From positions 59,192,487 to 59,256,486 of the forward strand of contig NC_087067.1 in NCBI RefSeq assembly GCF_963678635.1: a stretch of DNA of 64,000 bases. Direction: 5' to 3'. Source of the DNA: Symsagittifera roscoffensis (taxonomy: Eukaryota; Xenacoelomorpha; Acoela; Convolutidae). The translations under genes and the position numbers were made by a program. Below the pieces are notes generated by a model. It searched no databases. It was not told the origin of the DNA and was given only the letters and a program-made list of their open reading frames with translations. The first letter of the stretch is position 1. Each line of letters begins with the position of its first letter. Positions 35,291 through 47,040 of this stretch are shown piece after piece.

Positions 35291-38200
35291 AGTCCCATAG
35301 GTTCCAAAATAAAAAAGCAGTCGCGTAAGTTCCAAATCTTTTCAATTGGTCTGTAGATTCTTTTCTGGGGAGTCTCCTCTAAGCGCGCTTTCACTCTACT
35401 CAACTGCCGCAGAGTTTCTCCCCTTTATACCGTGTAATAGCGGGGGACACTAAGACACGATATGATTCACAATCCCGAAAGGGTTATGTTGGTGGTCAGT
35501 CTAAATCGGCCGATTAAAGGATTGCGCAACTTCCCCTTAATTTAGGCTCTTTTCGGCTCTCCTCTCGTGCTTCTAGTTAGTTCAGCAAATCGTGGGCACA
35601 ATGAGTTAGTTCTCAATCGCAAAGGAAATCAAATCAACTTAGTGTCCTTAATGAGCTAACTACTATTTAGCAACTTCTATTTTGAAGCCCGCGTCCCGTT
35701 CCGTTCAATCGCTCGTCAGTTTTCGCTTGACTCGATCAAAACTCACCTACTCTAGCAGATAAACGCTCACGCAACTAGTTCAACCCGGTACTAAACTCAG
35801 GTTCCAATCAGCTCGCTCGCTAGCAATAATTGTTCTTTACTCTGATCGAGAACCCACTACTCTTAATAGAAGCCAACAGCTGTTCTCTTCTCTGACGAGA
35901 ACCAACTTCTCCCAATAGTAGTTAACAACTGTTCTCTTCTCTGACGAGAACCAACTACTCTCAATAGTAATTAATAACTGTTCTCTTCTCTGACGAGAAT
36001 CAACTACTCTCAATAGTAGTTAACAACTGTTCTGTTCTCTGAGGAGAACCAACTACTCTCAATAGTAGTTAACAACTGTTCTGTTCTCTGACGAGAACCA
36101 ACTACTCTCAATAGTAGTTAACAACTGTTCTGACTCTTACAGGCTCTCCCGTACCCTTCAATTCCTTATCTTTCGTTACACTTAGTGTCTATTTTTCAGA
36201 TTTAGTGTATACTGTTATCATTTGTTGTTTTTGGTTTATTGAGTTAAGTTCTATTTGTAACTCATAGAGTAATTTCAGATAGGGTACACCGTCTGCTCGT
36301 CACGCTATCTTATTTTCGGCCGGATAGATTCGTGCAACTTCTTAGTCTAATACCGATCTTACTCTTAAGCAGTCGCATAAGTTCCAAATCTTTTCAATTG
36401 GTCTGTAGATTCTTTTCCGGGGAGTGTCCTCTAAGCGCGCTTTCACTCTACTCAACTGCCGCAGAGTTTCTCCCCTTTATACCGTGTAATAGCGGGGGAA
36501 ACTAAGACACGATATGATTCACAATCCCGAAAGGGTTATGTTGGTGGTCAGTCTAAATCGGCCTAATAAAGGATTGCGAAACTTGCCCTTAATTTAGGCT
36601 CTTTTCGGCTCTCCTCTCGTACTTCTAGTTAGTTCAGCAAATCGTTTGCACAATGAGTTAGTTCTGAATTGCAAAGGAAATCAAATCAACTTACAGTGTC
36701 CTTAATGAGCTAACTACTATTTAGCAACTTCTATTTTGAAGCCTGCGTCCCGTTCCGTTCAATCGCTCGTCAGTTTTTGGTTGACTCGATCAAAACTTGC
36801 CTACTCTAGCAGATAAACGCTCACACAACTAGTTCAACCCGGTACTAAACTCGGGTTCCAGTGCAACTCGCTCGCACAGCTATTTCAACCCGGTACTAAA
36901 CTCGGGTTCTAGCGCAACTCGCTCACACAACTAGTTCAACCAGTTACTTAACTCGGGTTCCAATCAGCTCGCTCGCTAGCAATAATTGTACTCTTCTCTG
37001 ACGAGAATCAACTACTCTCAATAGCAGTTAACAACTGTTCTCTTCTCTGACGAGAACCAACTACGCTTAATAGTAATTAACAACTGTTATCTTCTCTGAC
37101 GAGAACCAACTACTCTCAATAGTAGTTAACAACTGTTCTGACTCTTACAGGCTCTCCCGTACCCTCCAATTCCTTATCTTTCCTTACAATTAGTGTCTAT
37201 TTTTCAGATTTACTGTATACTGTTATCATTTGTTGTTTTTGGGTTATTGAGTTAGGTTCTATTTGTAACTCATAGTGATTTCAGATAGGGTACACCGTCT
37301 GCTCGTCACGCTATCTTATTTTCGGCCGGATAGATTCGTGCAACTTCTTAGTCTAATACCGATCTTAATCTTACTCTTAAGCAGTCGCATAAGTGCCAAA
37401 TCTTTTCAATTGGTCTGTAGATTCTTTTCCGGGGAGTGTCCTCTAAGCGCGCTTTCACTCTACTCAACTGTCGCAGAGTTCCTCCCCTTTATACCGTGTA
37501 ATAGCGGGGGAAATTAAGACACGATATGATTCACAATCCCGAAAGGGTTATGTTGGTGGTCAGTCTAAATCGGCCTGTTAAAGGATTGCGAAACTTCCCC
37601 TTAATTTAGGCTCTTTTCGGCTCTCCTCTCGTGCTTCTAGCTAGTTCAGCAAATCGTGGGCACAATGAGTTAGTTCTCAATCGCAAAGGAAATCAAATCA
37701 ACTTAGTGTCCTTAATGAGCTAACTACTATTTAGCAACTTCTATTTTGAAGCCTGCGTCCCGTTCCGTTCAATCGCTCGTCAGTTTTCGGTTGACTCGAT
37801 CAAAACTCGCCTACTCTAGCAGATAAACGCTCACACAACTAGTTCAACCCGGTACTAAACTCGGGTTCCAGCGCAACTCGCTCGCACAGCTATTTCAACC
37901 CGGTACTAATTTCGGGTTCTAGCGCAACTCGCTCACACAACTAGTTCAACCAGTTACTTAACTCGGGTTCCAATCAGCTCGCTCGCTAGCAATAAGTGTA
38001 CTCTTCTCTGACGAGAATCAACTACTCTCAATAGCAGTTAACAACTGCTCTCTTCTCTGACGAGAACCAACTACGCTTAATAGTAATTAACAACTGTTAT
38101 CTTCTCTGACGAGAACCAACTACTCTCAATAGTAGTTAAAAACTGTTCTGACTCTTACGGGCTCTCCCGTACCCTCCAATTCCTTATCTTTCCTTACAAT

Positions 38201-39548
38201 TAGTGTCTATTTTTCAGATTTATTGTATACTGTTATCATTTGTTGTTTTTGGGTTATTGAGTTAGGTTCTATTTGTAACTCATAGAGTGATTTCAGATAG
38301 GGTACACCGTCTGCTCGTCACGCTATCTTATTTTCGGCCGGATAGATTCGTGCAACTTCTTAGTCTAATACCGATCTTAATCTTACTCTTAAGCAGTCGC
38401 ATAAGTGCCAAATCTTTTCAATTGGTCTGTAGATTCTTTTCCGGGGAGTGTCCTCTAAGCGCGCTTTCACTCTACTCAACTGCCGCAGAGTTCCTCCCCT
38501 TTATACCGTGTAATAGCGGGGGAAATTAAGACACGATATGATTCACAATCCCGAAAGGGTTATGTTGGTGGTCAGTCTAAATCGGCCTGTTAAAGGATTG
38601 CGAAACTTCCCCTTAATTTAGGCTCTTTTCGGCTCTCCTCTCGTGCTTCTAGCTAGTTCAGCAAATCGTGGGCACAATGAGTTAGTTCTCAATCGCAAAG
38701 GAAATCAAATCAACTTACAGTGCCCATAATGAGCTAACTACTATTTAGCAACTTCTGTTCTGAAGCCCGCGTCCCGCTCCGTTCAATCGCTCGTCAGTTT
38801 TTGGTTGACTCGATCAAAACTCGCCTACTCTAGCAGATAAACGCTCACACAACTAGTTCAACCCGGTACTAAACTCGGGTTCCAGCGCAACTCGCTCGCA
38901 CAGCTATTTCAACCCGGTACTAAACTCGGGTTCCAGCGCAACTCGCTCACACAACTCGTTCAACCCGGTACTTAACTCGGGTTCCAATCAGCTCGCTCGC
39001 TAGCAATAATTGTTCTCTACTCTGATCGAGAACCCACTACTCTTAATAGTAGCCAACAACTGTTCTCTTCTCTGACGATAACCAACTACTCCCAATAGTA
39101 GTTAACAACTGTTCTCTTCTCTGACGAGAACCAACTACCCTCAATAGTAATTAACAACTGTTCTCTTCTCTGACGACAACCAACTACTCTCAATAGTAGT
39201 TAACAACTGTTCTGTTCTCTGAGGAGAACCAACTACTCTCAATAGTAGTTAACAACTGTTCTGTTCTCTGACGAGAACCAAATACTCTCAATAGTAGTTA
39301 GCAACTGTTCTGACTCTTACAGGCTCTCCCGTACCCTCCAATTCCTTATCTTTCTTTACACTTAATGTCTATTTTTCAGATTCACTGAATACTGTTATCA
39401 TTTTTTGTTTTTGGGTTATTGAGTTAAGTTCTATTTAAAACTCATAGAGTAAAATCAGATAGGGTACACCGTCTGCTCTTCACGCTATCTTATTTTCGGC
39501 CGGATAGATTCGTGCAACTTCTTAGTCTAATACCGATCTTAATCTTAC
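35291..39548 (+). repeat. Four tandem ~1.0-kb units with nested hairpin minisatellites
   Basis: Units start at GCAGTCGC(G/A)TAAG near 35321, 36370, 37380 and 38391 (spacing 1049, 1010, 1011 bp). Each contains a unique part (CCGGGGAGTGTCCTCTAAGC, CCCGAAAGGGTTATGTTGG), a ~51-bp minisatellite (CTCGCTC...TTCAACCCGGTACTAAACTCGGGTT), and a 49-bp minisatellite (for example from 35881 and 35930) with two hairpins per unit: GTTCTC...GAGAAC and AACTACT-ctcaat-AGTAGTT. Each ends with the 5' half of the dispersed hairpin element (TCAGATAGGGTACACCGTC...TTTTCGGCCGG). Minisatellite copy number differs between units (about 4 to 7). No coding sequence. Confidence 0.88.
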
Positions 39549-39796
39549 TCTTACATCTGCTAGTCTCAATTAGTCTCAATAGATCTAGACTATACTGGCT
39601 TATTGCGAGTAGGTCTCTCGGAGAGGCAACTAAGTTCTAAGATAAATTCAAATCTCGCTGGTGCTGAAATTACAAGTAATTTCAGCACTTACAAATAAGT
39701 GGGTTAATAGTTAGATGGATCATGATTGGTTAATTATAAAAATTTTATAGTGATAAAATGTTCAATAGTAAAATATAGTTTAGATCTGGTTCCACC
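39421..39796 (+). repeat. Dispersed hairpin element closing the 1.0-kb array
   Basis: Here the 5' half is followed directly by the 3' half (CATCTGCTAGTCTCAATTAG..., palindrome GTGCTGAAATTAC-aa-GTAATTTCAGCAC at 39661-39688) and the CTGGTTCCA end. This shows that the array arose inside one element, between its 5' and 3' halves. Confidence 0.8.
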
Positions 39797-41600
39797 CATC
39801 CGGGGTTTACAGAGTTTTTGAATCTTTTATCTTCTTTCTGTAATGATGGATGAATGATGATCGTTGGTATTTGGCGAGCATGATTTTCTTGTTCTGTTCT
39901 TGGAGAAGAAGGCTCCAGGAAGATGGAATCGTCGATATTAAGTTGTTAGTTTTTGATCGACAATGACTGTGACCGCCAACGAAATCAATCTGATTTCAAG
40001 ATGGTTTGTTATGATTGTTCGTCCTGCTCCGGCGGAGACCTGGTTGTGTTTCGTTTTTATCTGGAAGTGGAGTGAAGATTGATTTTGGAGGGAATGCCTT
40101 GTAACTCGGATCTGTACGTATACTTGAACTTCGAGATGGTCATTGGTCTGCTTCAATGAAGTCCTTTTCTGCGAAGTCAAGTCTTACTTCAAATCCTTTT
40201 GAGTTGTGATTGTGAGCGGCATGTCGGTTGTGTTTTGGCCATTCTGTAGGTTGAGTGTCAGGGGATCGTCTAGTTTCTTGATGCTCGTCTTTGTGGTCTT
40301 GTATGATCTATAAACTGCATTTTATGATTTACATTTTATAAAATTTTGTCAATTCGTTTTTAGTTACGATTTCTATTAGTTGTTATCGCCAAAGCGTTTT
40401 GTTTTTAGTTCTTTTATTTTTAAGAGTTACTCACCCTTGAGTACCTCTTGTCAAAAATATGGAGTGGTCACAGAGCGTGGATGCAGCACAGTGGGTTAGG
40501 CCGGCTATAGAGCATGCTCAGGACGTCCTCTTCTGGTGGGTTAGGTCAGGAGTGAGGGTATGATTGCATGCTGGTTTTTTGTGGGGTCCTGTTATGTGTT
40601 AACGTTTTGGTTGTGTTCTTTTCCTAAAAATCAAATTGTTTGGTTTGGGTTTGTCGTGCGACTTTTTAGTGTATTATGATTTCTTTTTTAGACTTGTCAA
40701 TAGTCTTCAAAAGAATAAATTATCCAGTTCTTAAGCTGGTTTATTGCGATTTGGGTACCGTTGGTTTTTTAGTCATGCTTTTAGTTTGTAGTTTATGGTG
40801 TTTTGTAAGCTGCGTTGGTTAGCTTAGTTTATTATATAATTCCATTCTAACCGGTTAAAGAGAAAGTTGGAAACTTGTTATCGCTTGTTTGAGTTATTGT
40901 TAGTGAAAGTTAAAATTTGAATTCATTATTTTGAACAATTCGTCGTGAGCGAGCTGTGCGAGTTTGGATAGAATTCTTGTGCGAGTGAATAGAAAGAAAT
41001 GATTTAAAAGGCTAGTACCGCTTTGTTCTTGTATCATTTTACTACTTAGTTATTGAATTTTACTGCTTTGTGGACTTTGAAATTATTAATTGATTTTCAT
41101 CGTATTCAATTTTACTACATTTGGGAAAATAATTGATAGATTAAATTACTACTGTGGGGAAGAAATTTAACTGCATCATTTAGTGCTGTTGGTTATGAAA
41201 AGTTGATAATTTATAAAAGAGTTTGATATTTTTATTTTTTTTCTGGTTTGTAGATGATCGTGTTTGAAGACTAAATAAAAAAAAATATTTATAAAGAATG
41301 GCTAGTTGTATTTGTGAAATTAGTTAGTTTTAAGTTTTTTGATTCATATTTACCTATTGGTCAGGAAAGAAGCCATGAGGGAAAACATCGTGAATAGCAT
41401 CAGATGTGGTTAGTAGTTTTCCTAATATGCGGATGATGTTTTTAGTCTGAAGCAGTGGCCAAAGCAATTGGAGTGCTTTAATGATTTTTAGTTCTTTAGT
41501 GCCAACGGAGAATTCATGAGGTGTGTTTTGGATTAGGTTATAAAGTTTGTGATGGTATTTAGTGTTGTGGATGAATTCTAAAATAGCTATTTCGATAGTT
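39797..41600. other. Non-coding left flank of the provirus
   Basis: No supported gene. 39.8-40.3 kb is richer in GC than the rest, and the 80-aa minus-strand frame there (39938-40180) has no recognisable feature. It might include the provirus 3' untranslated region or LTR, but I could not find a matching sequence at the other end (59.2-59.65 kb). Confidence 0.35.
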
Positions 41601-41609
41601 TCAATATAT

Positions 41610-42926
41610 TCATGCGGGACAATTAGTTGTCGGGGTTCCTCTACGTTGAGGTTTTAGTGAGGGGACAGAATATATACATTTGCTTGATGGGATCGTAATT
41701 ACGGAGGATGCCTTGAAAGTTAGTTTTTTTAATACAATATGTGAAACTAAGAAAAAACGGTGATGTGTATTTGGAGTTAATGAATTGAAATCTATGATGG
41801 GGTTGTCATGATGGTGTGTGCAAGTCAAAAGGATTTTGAATGAAACGATAATAAGTGTAGGTGTGTGTTTGTTTAGTTCTGAACAAGATGTCGTTTGAAC
41901 AGTGCAAATCACGTTCTTTTGGTGTAAGGAAGTGAAAAGTTAGTGAAATGATTCGTGAGATTGAATATCGGAAAGTGCTTCTGAGAGGATGTGATCATGT
42001 TTCTTGTCTAGTATGCTAAGTGTGAAGAAATGAGGTGTTTTAATAAAGAGTTTTGGTTAATTGTGGGCTAGCGAATCGATCGTCGTCAAGGAATTGATCT
42101 TGATTAGCTCTGATGATATTGTGATCATAAGAATCGATTGAGTATTCGTTAGCTCGAGGTGCGGTGAATGTTTTTAGTAGTTTTTTAAAACCTATGTGCG
42201 TGAATTGTCGAAGGGTTAGTGCTGTAGTTAGTCTGAATATTTCATTTTTAATTCTTTCAATGTCTTGTGTGGTGTTAAGGAGTGGTAAATCAAGGGGATT
42301 TGTAAAATTGTGATAGGATGTCCAGTGAAGTTTGGATACTATTACATGTTCGTCTACAAAGTTATGATCACACAAAGTTATGATAATATATATGTATATT
42401 GGGGAAAGAAGGGTAAGGGTACTTGGAGATAATTGGTAGTATTGGTATAAGTTGGGTGATTGATGTATTCTCGGGCAGCTCCGGGTTTGGATGGAAATGG
42501 GTGATTTGAGAATTTTCGTTTAAAGGTTCTATAAGCACGGTTATTACTGATTGATGATTGTGTTGCTGTGGATGACTGAGCTAGTGATGTGGTGTAGTCT
42601 GAAGTAGGTGTAGGGGTTGGTGGGTTTAATGTTATTGTTGATGATAATCGATGAATAGTTAGGGTGTGAGGGTATTGTATCTGTTTTTGCAGTGTTATGA
42701 GATTGGTTAGCTCATCAGAAATATGGCTGTTGTCAGGGGAATTGTTTGTGGAACGTTCAGTTGTAAAAGGGGAGTAGGTTGGAGTTACTTGGGAAACGTG
42801 AGAAGGAGTAGAGAGGGATACACAATGAGTTTGGGAGCGGATGGGTTGAAAGGGAGGTTTTGAGAAGGTAGAGGGGCTGGGTTGAAAAAAAAGTGGAAGT
42901 GGATGGATCGGAATCTGCAAATTCAT
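41610..42926 (-). pseudogene. Ser/Thr/Pro-rich ORFs at the 3' end of the provirus, unknown
   Basis: Three consecutive minus-strand frames: 42378-42926 (182 aa, Ser/Thr/Pro-rich, with NPPTPTPTSDY), 42040-42375 (111 aa, non-repetitive, beginning MCDHNFVDEH), and 41610-41912 (100 aa). Spacing is short (2 bp between the first two) and strand and composition fit the retroelement, downstream of env. They could be a broken accessory gene or the gag of a second, deleted element. No zinc knuckle, protease or membrane segment is visible. Confidence 0.4.
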
Positions 42927-43258
42927 CGGGGTTTCTAAATCGGAGTTTTCAAATTGGGAGATAGTTTAAAAAATTGCAATGTCTGAGTTAGCGCCAGAAT
43001 TCTTGCCGGATGATGTGTTAATGTGAGGTGAATCAGGTGGCCGGAAAGCAGAAAGTTGGATAATGGGAATTGGGTTTTGGAGATTGGCAGGATGGGAATT
43101 TGAACGGTTGAGGGATCCAGTTTGTCTGCTCATCGTGGGCTAAAAAAATGATTATTTTGAGATTGAAAAGTGGTGGTATGGGGCTGTTCGATTATTTGTT
43201 CATAGGTATCGTCATTTTGGCAATTTTGTGTTACTATTTGGTGAATGGGGCTTTGTAT

Positions 43259-45780
43259 TTAATTAGGTCTTAAATTTGTAGGGTTTGTGAGTGCTAGGTT
43301 TCTAAAACTTCGTGATACTAATGATAATGGATGGCTGTGATGTAAATTTGGTAATTGTGGCGCTGTAGGTGATACATTTCTATTGTTTTGTGATTCGTCA
43401 TATGTGTTCAGTTTTGTTGATAATTTTGTTTTATATTCTTTGTTTGTGCGTCTCAAAGTATTTTATTTATTGATGTGGAAAAAATTCCAAAAAATCCTGC
43501 AAATGATATGCGTGCTACGCTTGCTTGTCGGTTTACTTGTTTATGTATTGCGCATGTGTTATAGATTCCTTTCAATAATGAGAAAAGAAATCCCATAAAG
43601 TTGAACATTGCGTATAAAATAGTCAATCTTTCTAAGATGTAATAGGGCCATCCTAGAAAGGCAAAAATTTCGTTTTTCAAAGTTACGAAGCTAAAATTAT
43701 TTATTGGTGAGATATCTTGTGGTCTATATTTTTCGTCGTTTAAATATATATAGTCCTTAATATCTTTAAAATTTGCGCTGTAATCTTGTGTGTAATAGTC
43801 TGAAAAGCCTGCGGTTTCTGCAAGTTTGCGTAAGTTCTGATCTATTGATTGTCGTTGTATAGTGTCCATTTGTGTTAGTAGTTCTTGAAATTGTTGTGTA
43901 CGAATGTGGTGTTGTATATCTGGTTTAGAGTATATTCCTATCGATTATAGGTAGATATTTGGGTTGCGAGCAATAGCTCTAATGCTTTCGGGTGAAAACT
44001 TTTTCAATGGTTGCATTAATGTGGGATATGGTGTAAGTAGGTAGTATTGATTTTCGTCGGGATTTAATTGTACAACATTGTGGCTATTTTCTGATCCACA
44101 TGGGACTGCTGTATCACAAAAGTATGTTCTTCTTGAAAGTGTATCAACAAAATGTACTTTATTTTTATAGAATATTGGGATTCTTTTATAACATCGTTTG
44201 TCTTCAAAAACATATAAAGGTGATACTTTTTTGGTGCAAGTTTAAAACCATAAAATATTTCCCTCATGATCAAGAAAATTTGATCTATTTCCGGATAATA
44301 AGTATCCTGCATAGGGTATTTTTAGAACTGCTAGTGCTAGCGATTTTAAAATCTGTGTTCTTTCGAGTTCACATAGTTGATGTAGTGTTTCTAGTACTGA
44401 TAGTGACATTTCTTGAAAAATTCTACTAATTGTGTAATCTACTTTCATATGTAAGTGCATAACATAATGAACTGCGCCAAAATATGTGTTGTTCATAAGT
44501 GATAGTTCCTGTAATTGTGTTTTTTCTGTATCTTGTGGTTTTATTTTTCTACCAGTTTTTCCTGTGTTTTTTAGAAAGTTTACTGGGATGTATGAGGTTC
44601 CTTCATTTGGAGAATGATGTGCCGCGTGGGGTTTTTTTTATTATTTTTCCTGTATTCATATCGAAACCTTGTTTGTATTCCACAAGATTTTCGGAATATT
44701 GTTTTGAAGAGTGGATTTCTATATTTACATGCTAATTCTGTTTCTCGATAAATTTGAAAACGTGTTAATTTAATTTCTATATTGTGGATGTTTCTAAATT
44801 TATGATTTCGTTGTCGTATTTGATCTCGGTTTACATTTTCAAATCGGATTGGTTCAATAAAATATTTTTGATGGAATTTTATCATTCTAGCGTGTATTTT
44901 TGCTACTTGAAATGTGGTACAAGTGTCTTCGGGAAACCAGACAGTTGTGGCTTGTGTCCTAGTAGTAGGATCACAATAACCTTGGTCATTTTTGCAAGGG
45001 AATCTGATTCCTTGGTAGTTTATAGTGTCGTCTTTTATATCTCGTGTGAGTTGTACTTTTTCAAGTCGTATTTTCCAATCAAAAAATATTATTTCTTGGT
45101 ATCCTTTATTTGTTGTGTCTGCTTTGCAGTTTGAAGGATTATTTATTCCAATGTGTGGTACCCAATGTTTATCGTGAAGATCATAATTTAATCTTACGTG
45201 TGCCTCATTGTATGGAAATTTTTCGTCTAATTTAATATGTCCTTGGTATCTTTCAAGTTCTGCTTCGTGTGCGGAGTCGGTGAAAACTTGAAAATTTATT
45301 ATTTTTCTGTTTGAGTTTTTGTTTGATGTTAAATTTAATCTGAGTAGTTCATTTTTACAATCTTCGGGTTGTAAATGTAAAAGTATTTCTTTTTTGCTCT
45401 GATAGAAAGATTCGTGATCAAGTCGGTTTTTATTTCCATTTGAGACTTGTGATTAATGTACTTTCTTTTCGGAAAATGTTGCTGTGAATTTATAACCTGT
45501 AAGTGTTGTCGCTCGGGTTTTTGAGTATAATGTAGCTACTATGTTCGTAGTTTCTATAGCTTGTGGTTCGGATTCACATTGTGTTACTTGATTTATAGCA
45601 TATTTGTGGAATTTTTTTGGTCGTTTTCTTCACAATCGTAGTGTGTTACTAATATATCCTGAGGTCCTGTGCGAGGAGATGGATTTTGATTTTGTTCGGA
45701 AAAAATTTGAAAAAGAAGATGTCGGAAAGTGAAAATCTTTAAAAGATACATGTGTATGATAATCCTGATTATGGGTTATT
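43259..45780 (-). pseudogene. env: Envelope glycoprotein gene, chuvirus-type pattern, broken
   Basis: Read on the minus strand from about 45780. A hydrophobic leader (MYLLKIFTF..., near 45750) is followed by an N-terminal THYDC block (about 45660), a spaced-cysteine ectodomain, LERTQIL...AGYLLSGNRSNFL (about 44270-44360), CYKRIPIFY (about 44180), YYLLTPYP (about 44045), and a C-terminal membrane region in 43453-43869 (hydrophobic segment LTILYAMFNFMGFLFSLL), then a basic tail and a Pro-rich cytoplasmic part (43259-43456). The order YDC, GNRS, CYxRIP, TPY, membrane anchor is what I recall for chuvirus/mivirus glycoproteins and for chuvirus-derived env genes of insect LTR retroelements; that comparison is from memory. 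At least several stops and frameshifts break it. It follows integrase, as expected for env. Confidence 0.6.
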
Positions 45781-45959
45781 AACTAGTTATATATCCAATT
45801 GTCTTTTTGGTATATCTATCGTATTTATATAAAATTTCAGTTGTTATAAATGGGGGAGGTAAAGATTGAGCTGTTATAATTGGTGGGCTTAGGGGGAAGG
45901 GGTGTTGAACAATGTTGTTGAGTCTTACTGTAATTTCGAATTTTAGTGTGAGACTATTT

Positions 45960-46085
45960 TTTTGAAGTATTCGGATGTTATGTTCTTAAATACCTTTTTG
46001 GACATCTTGTCTATTTTTTTTAAAGTATTTGGATGTTATGTTCTTAAATATCTTTTGGGACATCTTGTTTATATTGTAGTCTATT
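45960..46085. repeat. Two-copy ~60-bp direct repeat
   Basis: GAAGTATTCGGATGTTATG at about 45964 and AAAGTATTTGGATGTTATG at about 46022, each followed by TTCTTAAATA and GGACATCTTGT. It lies in the non-coding gap between the Pro/Thr-rich ORF and env. Confidence 0.7.
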
Positions 46086-46189
46086 TAGTGCCCAATTGTG
46101 AAGTCTTCTACTTTCTTGATGTTGTCCAAATAATGGGGGAGGTGCTAGGAATGTGTTCCAATCTAATCGTAGGGGGGTATTTGTGGATG

Positions 46190-47040
46190 ATTGTTCTTGG
46201 TATCTGGCGTCAAGATTTGTTGGAAAATTTAGGGGAAAAAGTGTTGGTGATATTTGACTACATGAAGTTGTTGATGGAAGGGAAAGTGTTTCTGATAGGG
46301 TTGATAATGTTGTGTCAGAAGAAATAACTATTGGTTCGTTTCCTATATTTGGTTCACCTTGAGTGTATGAGTGTGATGTCCAATATGGTAAGCGTTCAGT
46401 GGATTCTGGGGGATTAAAAGGGTTTTCTCTAAGTTGTTCTGATGTGGGAGTTGAACCTAAATAATTTGATGGAAGATTTGAAATGCTTTGTGGTAAAGCA
46501 AGTGTGAGAGTTTCTGGTAGTGTGCTACTAGAAAGATCTGAAGGGGTTGGTGTCGGTGATTGAGGTATATTAAAATGAACTCTGGGAGTTTGACAATTTC
46601 TGTTTCGTCTTGGATGTATGATTTGTCTATTGATTTCTAGTTCATTTTGATTTTGACTAATATGTCTTACTCGGTTAAGATCTTGTTGTAGAGTGGGATA
46701 TAGATTATATGTCAGTTCGTATCATGGTTCGCTCAAAGGTTCTAAGGGTTCAAATAATCGTGCGTATCTTTCTTCAAACGTGTATAGATTGTCTTAAGAA
46801 ATGCGTGTTGATGATTGGGAGTTTTGGGTAGTTGTAGGTGTTATTGGGTTTTCTTGGGAAGTTGTTGGTGGGGACTGGTGTGGTGGTGATTGATTAGCAA
46901 TTTTGACAAGGTATTTGAGTTCTCAACTTTCTATAGGGAAAATTTATATTTGCTATAGTATTCTTCAATGAAAATAATCAAAAGGATGGTTGCTAAGGCG
47001 AATGTGGTGACTGCCTTTTTATACATTTGCATAATGTCAT
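46190..47040 (-). pseudogene. Pro/Thr/Ser-rich ORF with N-terminal signal anchor, between integrase and env
   Basis: Near 47030 the minus strand starts MQMYKKAVTTFALATILLI, a short basic head and a ~14-residue hydrophobic segment typical of a signal peptide or anchor. After a stop, a long frame runs from about 46920 to 46190 with one further stop, rich in Pro, Thr and Ser (SPPTTSQENPITP; QSPTPTPSDLSSS) and without cysteine pairs. It may encode a secreted or surface mucin-like accessory protein, or be a displaced N-terminal part of the envelope gene. No homology recognised. Confidence 0.45.

Noticed and set aside
35881-36130. Evenly spaced repeats with hairpins, CRISPR-like at first sight
   Set aside because: The whole 49-bp unit is repeated with no unique spacers, in a eukaryotic repeat array; it is a minisatellite.
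37275-38529. Two 80-aa plus-strand ORFs (MISDRVHRLL...) repeated in the 1.0-kb array
   Set aside because: They span the junction of hairpin element and array unit, and recur with the DNA repeat; frames are lost in units with single-base changes.
44100-44735. Plus-strand hydrophobic ORFs of 78-109 aa over the env region
   Set aside because: They are antisense to the env frames, and the Phe/Leu/Val richness is what AT-rich antisense sequence produces.
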